From Pseudomonas mohnii (GTDB lineage Bacteria; Pseudomonadota; Gammaproteobacteria; Pseudomonadales; Pseudomonadaceae), in contig NZ_FNRV01000001.1 of NCBI RefSeq assembly GCF_900105115.1, positions 1,674,001 to 1,738,000 on the forward strand: DNA of 64,000 nucleotides. The letters run 5' to 3'. The first letter of the stretch is position 1, and each line of letters begins with the position of its first letter. Made by a program: the position numbers and the translations under genes. The notes beneath the pieces are model-generated. The model made no database searches. It was given only the letters and a program-made list of their open reading frames with translations, and had not been told where the DNA came from. This document shows, in pieces, positions 39,931 to 48,794 of this stretch.

Positions 39931-41589
39931 TTAGTGCGAAACCGCCCCACTCGCGCCCAGACCGGTCTGCGAGCGAACGAATTGCGGGAAGAACAGCGCC
40001 CGTTCGTTGTCCGCCGCTGCCGACTTGTCGGTAATCGAGAAGAACCAGATGCCGATGAAGGCAATGATCATCGAGAACAACGCCGGGTACTCGTAAGGGA
40101 AGATGGCCTTCTCGTGGTGCAGGATCTGCACCCAGATGGTTGGACCGAGCACCATCAAACCAACTGCACTGATCAGACCCAACCAGCCACCGACCATCGC
40201 ACCCCGAGTGGTCAACTTCTTCCAGTACATCGAAAGCAGCAGTACAGGGAAGTTACAGCTCGCCGCAATGGAGAACGCCAGGCCTACCATGAATGCGATG
40301 TTCTGGCTTTCGAACAAAATACCCAGACCGATCGCCAGCACGCCCAAAATGACGGTGGTGATTTTCGAGACCCGGATTTCGTCCTTGTCGTTGGCCTTGC
40401 CCTTCTTGATCACACTGGCGTACAGGTCATGAGACACCGCCGAAGCACCGGCCAGTGTCAAACCGGCAACCACTGCCAGAATGGTCGCAAAGGCTACCGC
40501 CGAGATGAAGCCCAGGAAAATACTGCCACCGACCGCGTTGGCCAGGTGCACCGCCGCCATGTTGTTGCCGCCCAACAGCGCACCCGCCGCATCTTTAAAC
40601 GCAGGATTGGTGCTGACCAGCAGGATCGCGCCGAAGCCAATGATGAAGGTCAGGATGTAGAAGTAGCCAATGAAGCCCGTTGCATACAGCACGCTCTTGC
40701 GAGCTTCTTTCGCGTCACTCACGGTGAAGAAGCGCATCAGGATGTGCGGCAGGCCAGCGGTACCGAACATCAGTGCCAGGCCGAGGGAGAACGCCGAGAT
40801 CGGATCCTTCACCAGACCGCCCGGGCTCATGATCGCCTCACCTTTAGGGTGAACCTTGATCGCCTCGGAAAACAGCATGTTGAAGTCAAAGTTGACGTGC
40901 TTCATCACCATCAGCGCCATGAACGAGGCACCGGACAGCAGCAACACCGCCTTGATGATTTGCACCCAGGTGGTTGCCAGCATGCCGCCAAACAGCACGT
41001 ACATGCACATCAGGATACCCACCAGGATCACTGCAACGTAGTAGTCGAGACCGAACAGCAACTGGATCAGCTTGCCGGCACCGACCATTTGCGCGATCAG
41101 GTAAAACGCCACCACCACCAGCGAACCACAAGCAGACAGCGTGCGGATCTGGGTTTGCCCGAGGCGGTAGGACGCCACGTCGGCAAAGGTGTACTTACCC
41201 AGGTTACGCAGGCGCTCGGCGATCAGGAACAGAATGATCGGCCAGCCCACCAGAAAGCCGATCGAGTAGATCAGGCCATCGTAGCCGGAGGTGAACACCA
41301 GGGCGGAAATACCCAGGAAGGACGCTGCGGACATGTAGTCACCGGCAATCGCCAGACCATTCTGCAAACCGGTGATATTGCCACCCGCCGCATAGTAGTC
41401 AGCCGCCGACTTGTTGCGCTTGGAAGCCCAGTAGGTGATGCACAGGGTCGCGCCGACGAACACCACGAACATCAGAATCGCGGGAACGTTCAGCGGTTGT
41501 TTATGCACTTCGCCGGTCAGGGCTTCGGCTGCCCAGGCGCCAGGTGCAAAAGCTGCGATGCTCAATAGAGCCATTAGACGCCGGATCAT
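39931..41589 (-). CDS. actP: Cation/acetate symporter ActP
   Basis: This 552-residue sodium:solute symporter (SSS family) starts with a signal-like [20 protein letters not shown] and has about 13 transmembrane segments. [21 protein letters not shown] near residue 65 is the SSS signature region, and [18 protein letters not shown] is typical of ActP. It takes up acetate and other short monocarboxylates (in some species also glyoxylate or pyruvate). It is coupled by a four-base overlap (ATGA) to the preceding DUF485 gene, the usual yjcH-actP pair. Confidence 0.95.
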   Translation of the reverse strand: MIRRLMALLSIAAFAPGAWAAEALTGEVHKQPLNVPAILMFVVFVGATLCITYWASKRNKSAADYYAAGGNITGLQNGLAIAGDYMSAASFLGISALVFTSGYDGLIYSIGFLVGWPIILFLIAERLRNLGKYTFADVASYRLGQTQIRTLSACGSLVVVAFYLIAQMVGAGKLIQLLFGLDYYVAVILVGILMCMYVLFGGMLATTWVQIIKAVLLLSGASFMALMVMKHVNFDFNMLFSEAIKVHPKGEAIMSPGGLVKDPISAFSLGLALMFGTAGLPHILMRFFTVSDAKEARKSVLYATGFIGYFYILTFIIGFGAILLVSTNPAFKDAAGALLGGNNMAAVHLANAVGGSIFLGFISAVAFATILAVVAGLTLAGASAVSHDLYASVIKKGKANDKDEIRVSKITTVILGVLAIGLGILFESQNIAFMVGLAFSIAASCNFPVLLLSMYWKKLTTRGAMVGGWLGLISAVGLMVLGPTIWVQILHHEKAIFPYEYPALFSMIIAFIGIWFFSITDKSAAADNERALFFPQFVRSQTGLGASGAVSH

Positions 41590-41897
41590 TGCTGAGCCTC
41601 CTTGAGAATCGCATTGTTCAGGTCGTCGAATTCGCCATTGGCGCGTCGTACGTAGATGCCGGTCAGTACGAAGGCCGAAATAATCAGCCCGACGCCAATC
41701 GGTATGCCCCAGGTAATCGAAGACTCTGGGCTGATTTTCGCACCCAGAATATGCGGCCCATAGGCAATCAAAAGGATGAATCCGGAGTAAAGCCCTAGCA
41801 TGATCGCCGAAAGAATCCAGGCGAATCGTTCTCTCTTGCTAACCAGCTCCTTGAATCGCGGGCTGTTTTGAATCGAGAGGTAAATGCTGTCGTTCAT
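41586..41897 (-). CDS. yjcH: DUF485 membrane protein (YjcH)
   Basis: This 103-residue protein has two transmembrane segments and the DUF485 signature [20 protein letters not shown] near the N-terminus, followed by the GYGP-like IAYGPHILG. It always accompanies ActP and probably helps its activity or folding, though its role is not settled. The start codon is preceded by GAGGAT, and the leader carries the A-rich motif described separately. Confidence 0.93.
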   Translation of the reverse strand: MNDSIYLSIQNSPRFKELVSKRERFAWILSAIMLGLYSGFILLIAYGPHILGAKISPESSITWGIPIGVGLIISAFVLTGIYVRRANGEFDDLNNAILKEAQQ

Positions 41898-41904
41898 TGT
41901 TTTT
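41897..41904 (-). promoter_or_regulatory. Candidate Crc/Hfq catabolite-repression motif at the DUF485-actP start codon
   Basis: On the minus strand AAAAACAA fits the AANAANAA catabolite-activity motif exactly, and its last A is the A of the ATG. In Pseudomonas, Hfq with Crc blocks translation at such sites when preferred carbon sources are present. This matches a role of the operon in secondary carbon use; function here is inferred. Confidence 0.6.
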
Positions 41905-42056
41905 ATCCTCGCAGCACAGATTTAGTTGGAACGATATCCACTGTAAGCGGCTGCGAGCCAGGTTCCAGACGACCTTAGTCTTAGAACGACATGACGTTTT
42001 CGCCAATTTCCGGCCGATAAAAAACAGCCGTCACACGACGTTAATCCTTCAGAAAT

Positions 42057-42092
42057 AAAAAGGGCCGCCCGACTTGGATATCGGGCGACCCT
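42057..42092 (-). terminator. Terminator of the betaine-binding protein gene
   Basis: On the minus strand AGGGTCGCCCGA and TCGGGCGGCCCT pair around a short loop and are followed by TTTTTA. It lies about 30 bases after the stop. Confidence 0.9.
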
Positions 42093-42123
42093 GCATTGCG
42101 CGGATTAGACGCTTGCTTCGCTA

Positions 42124-42975
42124 TTACTTGGTCCAGTCGGCAACACGCTCCGGGTGTTTCGCCACCCATTCTTTTGCGGCGACTTCTGGCTTGGCACCAT
42201 CCTGGATCGCCAACATGACTTCACCGATTTCGTCTTTCGAGGCCCATTGGAAGTTCTTCAGGAACTTGGCCACTTCAGGTGCTTTAGTTGCCAGTTCCTT
42301 GCTGCCGATGCTGTTCACGGTTTCAGCCGCGCCATAAACACCCTTCGGGTCTTCCAGGAAGCGCAGTTTCCATTTGGCGAACATCCAGTGCGGCACCCAA
42401 CCGGTAACGGCGATGGATTCGTTTTTCTTCTCGGCACGGGTCAGTTCGGCAATCATGCCGGCGCCGGAACTGGCCTTGAGTTGATAGCCGGTCAGGTCGT
42501 AGTCCTTGATCGCCTGCTCGGTCTTGAGCATGACACCCGATCCTGCATCGATGCCGACGATGCGATTCTTGAAGCTTTCATCGGTTTTCAAATCAGCCAG
42601 CGACTTGGCTTTGACGTACTCCGGCACGATCAGACCGATTTTCGCGTCCTTGAAGTTCGGACCGTAGTCGACCACTTGATCTTTGTTCTTGGCCCAGTAA
42701 TCGCCATGCGTCACCGGTAGCCAGGCCGACAGCATGGCGTCGAGTTTGCCGGTTGCCACGCCTTGCCACATGATCCCGGTCGCAACGGCTTGCAGCTTCA
42801 CGTCATAACCGAGTTTCTGCTTGATCACTTCTGCCGCTACGTGAGTGGTCGCGACGCTGTCGGACCAACCGTCAACGTAACCGATGCTCAGGGTCTTGCT
42901 CTCGGCATTGGCGAATGTGGAGCCAATCGCAAGTACCAGAGCGGCACTTGCACCTAAAAGTCGTCGCATCTTCAT
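42124..42975 (-). CDS. betX: Glycine betaine ABC transporter substrate-binding protein, orphan (BetX-like)
   Basis: This 283-residue periplasmic protein of the OpuAC family has a signal peptide (MKMRRLLGASAALVLAIGSTFANA). Family pieces are SIGYVDGWSDSVATTHVAAEV, GIMWQGVATGKLDAMLSAWLP (near residue 70), and ASSGAGMIAELTRAEKK. No permease or ATPase gene is next to it. In P. aeruginosa the orphan betaine-binding protein BetX, which works with the Cbc transporter, sits beside the same DUF485-actP pair, so I propose betX. The exact ligand is unproven. An internal Met two codons later is an alternative start. Confidence 0.72.
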   Translation of the reverse strand: MKMRRLLGASAALVLAIGSTFANAESKTLSIGYVDGWSDSVATTHVAAEVIKQKLGYDVKLQAVATGIMWQGVATGKLDAMLSAWLPVTHGDYWAKNKDQVVDYGPNFKDAKIGLIVPEYVKAKSLADLKTDESFKNRIVGIDAGSGVMLKTEQAIKDYDLTGYQLKASSGAGMIAELTRAEKKNESIAVTGWVPHWMFAKWKLRFLEDPKGVYGAAETVNSIGSKELATKAPEVAKFLKNFQWASKDEIGEVMLAIQDGAKPEVAAKEWVAKHPERVADWTK

Positions 42976-43317
42976 CGTTACTTCCCCGAAAGTGCTGCGC
43001 TCGACGGGTGCCGAGTCGCGTCAACGTATTGTTATGGTGCACAGCGCCCCCATCACGCCCACCGCAAACCCGTTCGATCATCAGCGCGTTTATCAACGAG
43101 GGTACTGACACCTCCGATAATCAACCTGACGACAAGGGCGACCTGCTCTGCCAGCGACCTCAAGACATCGAGAAACGACATCAGAAAGCCATTAATCCGT
43201 GGCACCGCAAACTCACCGCTCCATCCGCCCGAACTTTGCATGTCAAAATTATGCGGGCCACCAAGCACACGGCAAATGCAGGTAACATGCGCCGCTTTGC
43301 TCCCAGACGGCCTGATC
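42976..43317. other. Divergent upstream region, betX-like gene / GH17 gene
   Basis: A 342-base gap. I find no convincing coding sequence or promoter pair. A short open frame on the minus strand (VLRSLAEQVALVVRLIIGGV) has no family I recognise, so I did not call it. Confidence 0.4.
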
Positions 43318-44871
43318 ATGCCTGCGACATCTCGCTTCCCTTTGTTCGCTTATCTATTCGCCTGCCTGCTGGGCATCTTTGCCCTGAGTGGTTTCTGGTA
43401 CGGCCTCGGCAAACCGGTGATTCTGCCGGACGTCGCCAGCGCGACGCACAAGCTGCAATGCGCCTCCTACACCCCCTTCGACAAGGACCAGTCGCCGTTC
43501 GATCAGCCGTTCAAACTGCGCCCCGAGCGCATGGACGCCGACCTCGCCCTGCTGGCGACCCGTTTCGAGTGCATTCGCACCTACTCGATGACCGGTCTTG
43601 AGGCGCTGCCGGACCTCGCGCGCAAGCACGGGTTGAAGCTGATGATCGGCGCCTGGGTCAACAGCAATCCGGTGGACACCGAAAAAGAAGTCGACCTGTT
43701 GATTGCCTCGGCCAACGCCAACCCGGATGTGGTGAGCGCGGTCATCGTCGGCAACGAAACCCTGCTGCGCAAGGAAGTCACCGGCGCGCAGCTGGCGAAG
43801 CTTATTAATAAAGTCAAAAGCCATGTCAAACAGCCTGTCACTTATGCCGATGTCTGGGAGTTCTGGCTCAAGCACCCGGAAATCGCGCCAGCCGTGGATT
43901 TCCTCACCATCCATTTGCTGCCCTATTGGGAGGACGATCCTTCGAACATCGACGCTGCCCTGCAACATGTGGCCGAAGTGCGCCAGGTGTTCGGCAACAA
44001 ATTCGCGCCCAAGGACGTGATGATTGGCGAGACGGGCTGGCCAAGCGAGGGCCGCCAGCGTGAAACCGCTTTGCCGAGCCGGGTCAACGAGGCCAAGTTC
44101 ATTCGCGGCTTCGTCGCCATGGCCCAGCAACAGGGCTGGCACTACAACCTGATCGAAGCCTTCGACCAACCGTGGAAGCGCGCCAGCGAAGGTGCAGTCG
44201 GCGGCTACTGGGGACTGTTCGATGCCGATCGTCAGGACAAGGGCGTGCTGGCCGGGCCGGTGACGAACGTGCCGTACTGGTCGCAGTGGCTGATGGCCGG
44301 TGGCTTGATCTTCCTCGGTACGCTGATCCTTGGCGGTCGCGTGCGCAGCACTCGCGCTGCGCTGGTATTGCCGCTGCTGGGGGCCTTGGCCGCCTGCGCG
44401 ATAGGTGCCTGGGGTGACCTGGCGCGGGTCACCACGCGCTTTGGCAGTGAATGGCTTTGGGTTGCCTTGCTGACAGCGTTGAATCTGTTGGTGCTGGCCC
44501 ATGCGGCGTTGACCCTGAGCCCGCGCACCGGTTGGCGTGGATGGGCGTTCAATGGGCTGGAACGACGAGCGGGTTGGTGGGTGGCGACCACAGGGTTTGC
44601 TGCTGCAGTGATGATGCTGGAACTGGTGTTCGATCCGCGTTATCGCAGCTTCCCGAGCGTCGCATTCATCGTGCCAGCATTGGTTTATCTGTGCCGTCCA
44701 GTCAATGTGCCGCGCCGCGAAATCGCCCTGCTGACCTTCATCATCGGTGCCGGTATTGCGCCACAACTGTATCGCGAGGGTTTGCAGAACCAGCAGGCCT
44801 GGGGCTGGGCGCTGGTGAGCGTGTTGATGGTAGCCGCGTTGTGGCGCTGCTTGCGGGTACGCAAACGCTGA
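43318..44871 (+). CDS. Membrane-anchored GH17 beta-1,3-glucan hydrolase/transglycosylase
   Basis: This 517-residue protein has an N-terminal membrane helix (about residues 8-28), a periplasmic GH17 domain (about 45-330) and seven or so C-terminal membrane helices (about 345-510). The acid/base Glu147 lies in VIVGNETLL and the nucleophile Glu238 in MIGETGWPSEG, both as in GH17. Pseudomonas GH17 domains of this kind lengthen or branch beta-glucans (some annotated NdvC). Most have a GT2 domain or partner; here no neighbour of that type exists. The start Met at residue 1 follows a 26-codon open stretch without ribosome site. Confidence 0.85.
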   Translation: MPATSRFPLFAYLFACLLGIFALSGFWYGLGKPVILPDVASATHKLQCASYTPFDKDQSPFDQPFKLRPERMDADLALLATRFECIRTYSMTGLEALPDLARKHGLKLMIGAWVNSNPVDTEKEVDLLIASANANPDVVSAVIVGNETLLRKEVTGAQLAKLINKVKSHVKQPVTYADVWEFWLKHPEIAPAVDFLTIHLLPYWEDDPSNIDAALQHVAEVRQVFGNKFAPKDVMIGETGWPSEGRQRETALPSRVNEAKFIRGFVAMAQQQGWHYNLIEAFDQPWKRASEGAVGGYWGLFDADRQDKGVLAGPVTNVPYWSQWLMAGGLIFLGTLILGGRVRSTRAALVLPLLGALAACAIGAWGDLARVTTRFGSEWLWVALLTALNLLVLAHAALTLSPRTGWRGWAFNGLERRAGWWVATTGFAAAVMMLELVFDPRYRSFPSVAFIVPALVYLCRPVNVPRREIALLTFIIGAGIAPQLYREGLQNQQAWGWALVSVLMVAALWRCLRVRKR

Positions 44872-44888
44872 TCTTTAGCGCCTTTATT

Positions 44889-44989
44889 GGCCTCATCGCG
44901 GGCAAGCCACGCTCCCACAGGAATCTTTGTCTTACGTAGACTCCGTATTCACTGAAACCCACTGTGGAGGCGGGCTTGCCCGCGTTGAC
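44889..44989. repeat. REP doublet between the GH17 gene and a small membrane gene
   Basis: The left unit is TGGCCTCATCGCGGGCAAGC (continuing CACGCTCCCACAGG) and the right unit is ACTGTGGAGGCGGGCTTGCC (continuing CGCGTTGAC). Confidence 0.85.
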
Positions 44990-44995
44990 GATTTA

Positions 44996-45364
44996 TCAGG
45001 CAGTGCGCGATGCACGCACCAACCGCAACCCGGCAATCACCACCGCAAAAACAGCCAGGGTCGTGTTGTATAACGCCAGTGCAGGAAACCCGAACACCAG
45101 CGCCAGCACCGCCAACCACCAACCTGCCCTCCCCGGCAGCAAGAAGCCGATCACCGCAGCCGCCAACGCACTCCAGCCCAATACATTGAAGTGAATCATC
45201 AGACCCAGATTCGAACGGACCTGGCATTCCCAACGACTCGCCTCATCCACGCAGATGCCTACCCATTGCGCATCCTCCATGAAGCCGTAACGCGCGCCAT
45301 AACTGGCGGCCAGCCATACAGGCAGCAAAACAAGCAGCAAAATCACGGGCAGACGACGGGACAT
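44996..45364 (-). CDS. Small hypothetical membrane protein
   Basis: This 122-residue protein has four hydrophobic stretches (LPVILLLVLLPVWLAASYGA near the start and three in the second half). Two Cys lie in the first external loop (GICVDEASRWECQV). I do not recognise a domain. The start MSRRLPVILL is the first Met after an unlikely four-codon extension. Function unknown; it stands alone and faces the GH17 gene tail-to-tail. Confidence 0.7.
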   Translation of the reverse strand: MSRRLPVILLLVLLPVWLAASYGARYGFMEDAQWVGICVDEASRWECQVRSNLGLMIHFNVLGWSALAAAVIGFLLPGRAGWWLAVLALVFGFPALALYNTTLAVFAVVIAGLRLVRASRTA

Positions 45365-45588
45365 GAAGCACTCCAATAAGCGAAAAACGGCGGCCAGCTT
45401 AATCGCCCGACAGCCTTACGCAAGCGCTAACAACAGTTAACTGGTCATTCAATCGCTGCAAAGTGTATCGTCCAGCTACTATTACTTCGAAATTAAGCCT
45501 GTTTGGTGCCGATGCGTGGCACTTTGGCGCAAATTCAATGGTCATAGCCTGCGAACTTCATTCGACACCTTTTTTAAGGGATCCAGTC

Positions 45589-46887
45589 ATGCTCCGTTCC
45601 TTGCGCTTCGCTGCCCTGTTTGGCGGCCTGATACTAAGTGCGTCCGCAATGGCGGTCGATATCGACGCCGCCAGTTATGGCTACCCCTTGACCAACCCGT
45701 TCGAGGCGACCATTGCCACGACGCCACCGGACTTGCGCCCGGAGCTGCCGCTGGACGACGACATCCATCAGTCGGATCGCAGCATGACCTTGCGCCCAGA
45801 GCGGGCATTCAGCTTGCCGGACAACTTCTGGGCGGTAAAGAAACTCACTTACCGCATTGCCACCCAGGATAAAGCCGCACCGCTGATCTTCCTGATCGCC
45901 GGCACCGGCGCACGCTATGACAGCAGCATTAACGAATACCTGAAAAAGCTCTACTACAAGGCCGGCTATCACGTGGTGCAACTGTCGTCGCCCACCAGCT
46001 TCGACTTCATCAGTGCCGCCTCACGCTTCGCCACGCCGGGCATCACCAAGGAAGATGCCGAAGATATGTACCGGGTGATGCAAGCCGTACGTGCACAAAA
46101 CCCCGGCGTCCCCGTGACCGATTACTACCTGAGCGGCTACAGCCTGGGCGCCCTGGATGCGGCCTTCGTCGCGCACCTGGACGAGACCCGCCGCAGCTTC
46201 AACTTCAAGAAAGTCCTTCTGCTCAATCCGCCGGTGAATCTCTACACCTCGATCACCAACCTCGACAAACTGGTGCAGACCGAGGTCAAGGGCATCAACA
46301 ACACCACCACGTTCTACGAGCTGGTGCTGAACAAACTGACCCGCTACTTCCAGCAAAAAGGCTATATCGATCTCAACGATGCACTGCTCTACGACTTCCA
46401 GCAGTCCAAGCAGCACCTGAGCAACGAACAGATGGCCATGTTGATCGGCACTACGTTCCGCTTCTCGGCGGCCGACATTGCCTTCACCTCTGACCTGATC
46501 AACCGCCGGGGCCTGATTACCCCACCCAAGTACCCGATCACCGAGGGCACCAGCCTTACGCCTTTCCTTAAGCGCGCACTGCAGTGCGACTTCGACTGCT
46601 ACATCACCGAACAGGTGATTCCGATGTGGCGCGCCCGCACCGATGGCGGCAGCCTGCTGCAACTGATCGATCAGGTCAGTCTGTACGCGCTGAAGGACTA
46701 CCTGCACGACAGCCCGAAAATCGCCGTCATGCATAACGCCGACGACGTGATCCTCGGCCCTGGCGACCTCGGCTTCCTACGCAAGACCTTTGGCGATCGC
46801 CTGACCCTTTATCCGTTGGGCGGCCATTGCGGCAACCTTAACTACCGCGTCAACAGCGACGCCATGCTGGAGTTCTTCCGTGGCTAA
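45589..46887 (+). CDS. Secreted alpha/beta hydrolase, coupled to mlaA
   Basis: This 432-residue protein has a signal peptide (MLRSLRFAALFGGLILSASAMA). The alpha/beta-hydrolase nucleophile elbow YLSGYSLGALDAA gives Ser185, with candidate Asp in MHNADDVILGP near residue 403 and His in PLGGHCGNLN near residue 418. The N-terminal 70 residues are unassigned. No close family is named by sight; some databases label homologues serine/threonine kinase, which the motifs do not support. AAGGG precedes the ATG. Its last codons overlap the mlaA start, so the two proteins probably act in the same envelope process. Confidence 0.8.
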   Translation: MLRSLRFAALFGGLILSASAMAVDIDAASYGYPLTNPFEATIATTPPDLRPELPLDDDIHQSDRSMTLRPERAFSLPDNFWAVKKLTYRIATQDKAAPLIFLIAGTGARYDSSINEYLKKLYYKAGYHVVQLSSPTSFDFISAASRFATPGITKEDAEDMYRVMQAVRAQNPGVPVTDYYLSGYSLGALDAAFVAHLDETRRSFNFKKVLLLNPPVNLYTSITNLDKLVQTEVKGINNTTTFYELVLNKLTRYFQQKGYIDLNDALLYDFQQSKQHLSNEQMAMLIGTTFRFSAADIAFTSDLINRRGLITPPKYPITEGTSLTPFLKRALQCDFDCYITEQVIPMWRARTDGGSLLQLIDQVSLYALKDYLHDSPKIAVMHNADDVILGPGDLGFLRKTFGDRLTLYPLGGHCGNLNYRVNSDAMLEFFRG

Positions 46888-47668
46888 ATACCTCCTGCTT
46901 ATCGCTGCGTTACTCTGTGCAGGCGTGGCCAACGCCGACAACAGCAAAGCCAACGCCCCGGTGGTGGTCGACAGTGACGGCTTCAAAGAGCCCCTGAGCA
47001 AACTCAAGATCAACCCAGGCCTGGATCAGCGCGAGTTCGAACGATCCACGCTCAGCGCATTGAACGTGTATGACCCGCTGGAAGAGTGGAACCGCCGCGT
47101 CTACCACTTCAACTATCGGTTCGATCAGTGGGTGTTCCTGCCAGTGGTCAACGGCTATCGCTACGTCACACCAGGTTTCTTGCGCACGGGTGTCAGCAAC
47201 TTCTTCAACAACCTCGGTGATGTTCCGAACCTGCTGAACAGCCTGTTGCAGTTCAAGGGCCAACGTTCGATGGAAATCACCGGGCGACTGCTGCTCAACA
47301 CTACCATCGGCGTCGCCGGCCTGTGGGATCCAGCCACCGCCATGGGGCTGCCTCGCAAGAACGAAGACTTTGGTCAGACCCTGGGCTTCTATGGCGTGCC
47401 AGGCGGTGCGTATTTCGTATTGCCGATCCTTGGCCCGTCGAACCTGCGTGATACCGGCGGACTGGTGGTGGACTTCAGCGCGGAGTCGGCGATCAACTAC
47501 CTGAACGTCTCAGAAGTCAGCTCCAACCATCCGGAAATCTGGGTGCTGCGCGCCATCGACAAGCGCTACCAGACCAGTTTCCGCTATGGCCAACTGAACT
47601 CGCCGTTCGAATACGAGAAGGTACGCTACGTGTACACCGAGTCGCGCAAGTTGCAGATTGCCGAGTAA
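46880..47668 (+). CDS. mlaA: Outer-membrane lipid asymmetry protein MlaA/VacJ family, GTG start
   Basis: This 262-residue protein has an N-terminal signal MAKYLLLIAALLCAGVANA (GTG start). The MlaA domain contains DPLEEWNRRVYHFNYRFDQW near residue 58, FFNNLGDVPNLLNSLLQFKG near residue 110 and EDFGQTLGFYGVPGGAYFVL near residue 160. The family extracts phospholipids from the outer leaflet together with OmpC and passes them to the Mla system. The only Cys is in a poor lipobox (LLCAG), so signal peptidase I cleavage after VANA is more likely than lipidation. The rest of the mla locus is not in the window. Confidence 0.92.
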   Translation: MAKYLLLIAALLCAGVANADNSKANAPVVVDSDGFKEPLSKLKINPGLDQREFERSTLSALNVYDPLEEWNRRVYHFNYRFDQWVFLPVVNGYRYVTPGFLRTGVSNFFNNLGDVPNLLNSLLQFKGQRSMEITGRLLLNTTIGVAGLWDPATAMGLPRKNEDFGQTLGFYGVPGGAYFVLPILGPSNLRDTGGLVVDFSAESAINYLNVSEVSSNHPEIWVLRAIDKRYQTSFRYGQLNSPFEYEKVRYVYTESRKLQIAE

Positions 47669-47682
47669 TCCAGGCGCTACAA

Positions 47683-47716
47683 ACGACTGTGGGAGCGAGC
47701 TCGCTCCCACAGTCGT
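47683..47716. repeat. Perfect 34-bp REP-derived palindrome
   Basis: ACGACTGTGGGAGCGAGCTC continues to CGCTCCCACAGTCGT. The whole is an exact palindrome with no loop. It consists of two REP units fused head-to-head without a spacer. It lies between the convergent mlaA and DUF808 genes, with no T tract, and may serve as a hairpin-type mRNA end. Confidence 0.85.
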
Positions 47717-47745
47717 AGACGTTTCTGGTGAAAGGAATCCTGGCT

Positions 47746-48660
47746 TCAGCCCTTCAGCCATTTCCAGACTTTGCTGACAGCCATCACCCCCGCCAACACC
47801 ACCGCCCCTGCCACAATCCCTGCCGCCGCATTGAGCAACGCCGACACGATAAAACCGGCACCGCCCGCCCCCGCGCCGACCTCCTCGATCCAGTGATGCA
47901 CCACCGGCACACCATGGGTCAGGATGCCGCCACCGACGAGAAACATCGCCGCCGTGCCGATTACCGACAGACTTTTCATCATGTACGGCGCCGCGCGCAG
48001 AATACCGCCACCGATGCGTCTGGCCATCTGCCCTGGCTTTTGCGTCAGCCACAGGCCCAGATCATCGAGCTTGACGATGCCCGCCACGAGCCCGTAGACG
48101 CCAATGGTCATGACGATGGCAATGCCCGAGAGCACGATCACTTGCTGGGTCAGCGGCGCACCGGCCACGGTGCCGAGGGTGATGGCAATGATTTCCGCCG
48201 ACAGGATGAAGTCGGTACGAACGGCGCCCTTGATCTTGTCCTTTTCGAACGCCACCAGGTCGACCGCAGGGTCTGCTACCGCCTCAACCAGTTCGGCGTG
48301 CTCGGCCTGGTCTTCAGACGTGCTGTGGAGGAACTTATGGGCGAGTTTCTCGAAACCTTCGAAACACAGGTAAGCACCGCCCACCATCAACAATGGCGTG
48401 ACCAGCCAGGGAATGAACGCGCTGATGGCCAGCGCCGATGGCACCAGGATCAGCTTGTTGATGAACGAGCCCTTGGCAACCGCCCATACCACCGGAATTT
48501 CCCGCTCGGCACGCACACCGCTGACCTGCTGCGCATTGAGCGCCAGATCGTCCCCGAGCACGCCGGCGGTCTTCTTGGCGGCCATCTTGGTCATCAACGC
48601 CACGTCATCGAGTACGGCGGCGATGTCGTCGATCAGCACCAGCAAACTGCTTCCTGCCAT
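47746..48660 (-). CDS. DUF808 family (YedI-like) membrane protein
   Basis: This 304-residue inner-membrane protein has the family N-terminus [20 protein letters not shown] followed by [20 protein letters not shown], and several hydrophobic segments from residue 80 on. [21 protein letters not shown] is the charged middle loop. Function unknown. I chose [10 protein letters not shown], the family start; the 27 residues upstream read like noise. It is convergent with mlaA and divergent from a TetR gene. Confidence 0.9.
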   Translation of the reverse strand: MAGSSLLVLIDDIAAVLDDVALMTKMAAKKTAGVLGDDLALNAQQVSGVRAEREIPVVWAVAKGSFINKLILVPSALAISAFIPWLVTPLLMVGGAYLCFEGFEKLAHKFLHSTSEDQAEHAELVEAVADPAVDLVAFEKDKIKGAVRTDFILSAEIIAITLGTVAGAPLTQQVIVLSGIAIVMTIGVYGLVAGIVKLDDLGLWLTQKPGQMARRIGGGILRAAPYMMKSLSVIGTAAMFLVGGGILTHGVPVVHHWIEEVGAGAGGAGFIVSALLNAAAGIVAGAVVLAGVMAVSKVWKWLKG

Positions 48661-48794
48661 GAATCGGGTTTCCTTCTTGAATGAATGGCGTGCAGCATAG
48701 CGCGGCCGAGTGCCACACGGCGCATTCTTGAGCGCCGCCAAAGGCCGGTGCTACCATGCGCAACCGCCAGAACAGGCAAGGAACCACCTGGTTT

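Noticed and set aside
43053..43319. Minus-strand frame upstream of the GH17 gene as a coding gene
   Set aside because: No ribosome site, no recognisable family, and it occupies the divergent promoter region.
45589..46887. Protein kinase annotation for the secreted hydrolase
   Set aside because: No kinase motifs (no Gly loop, HRD or DFG) are present; the GYSLGA elbow and Asp/His motifs indicate an alpha/beta hydrolase.
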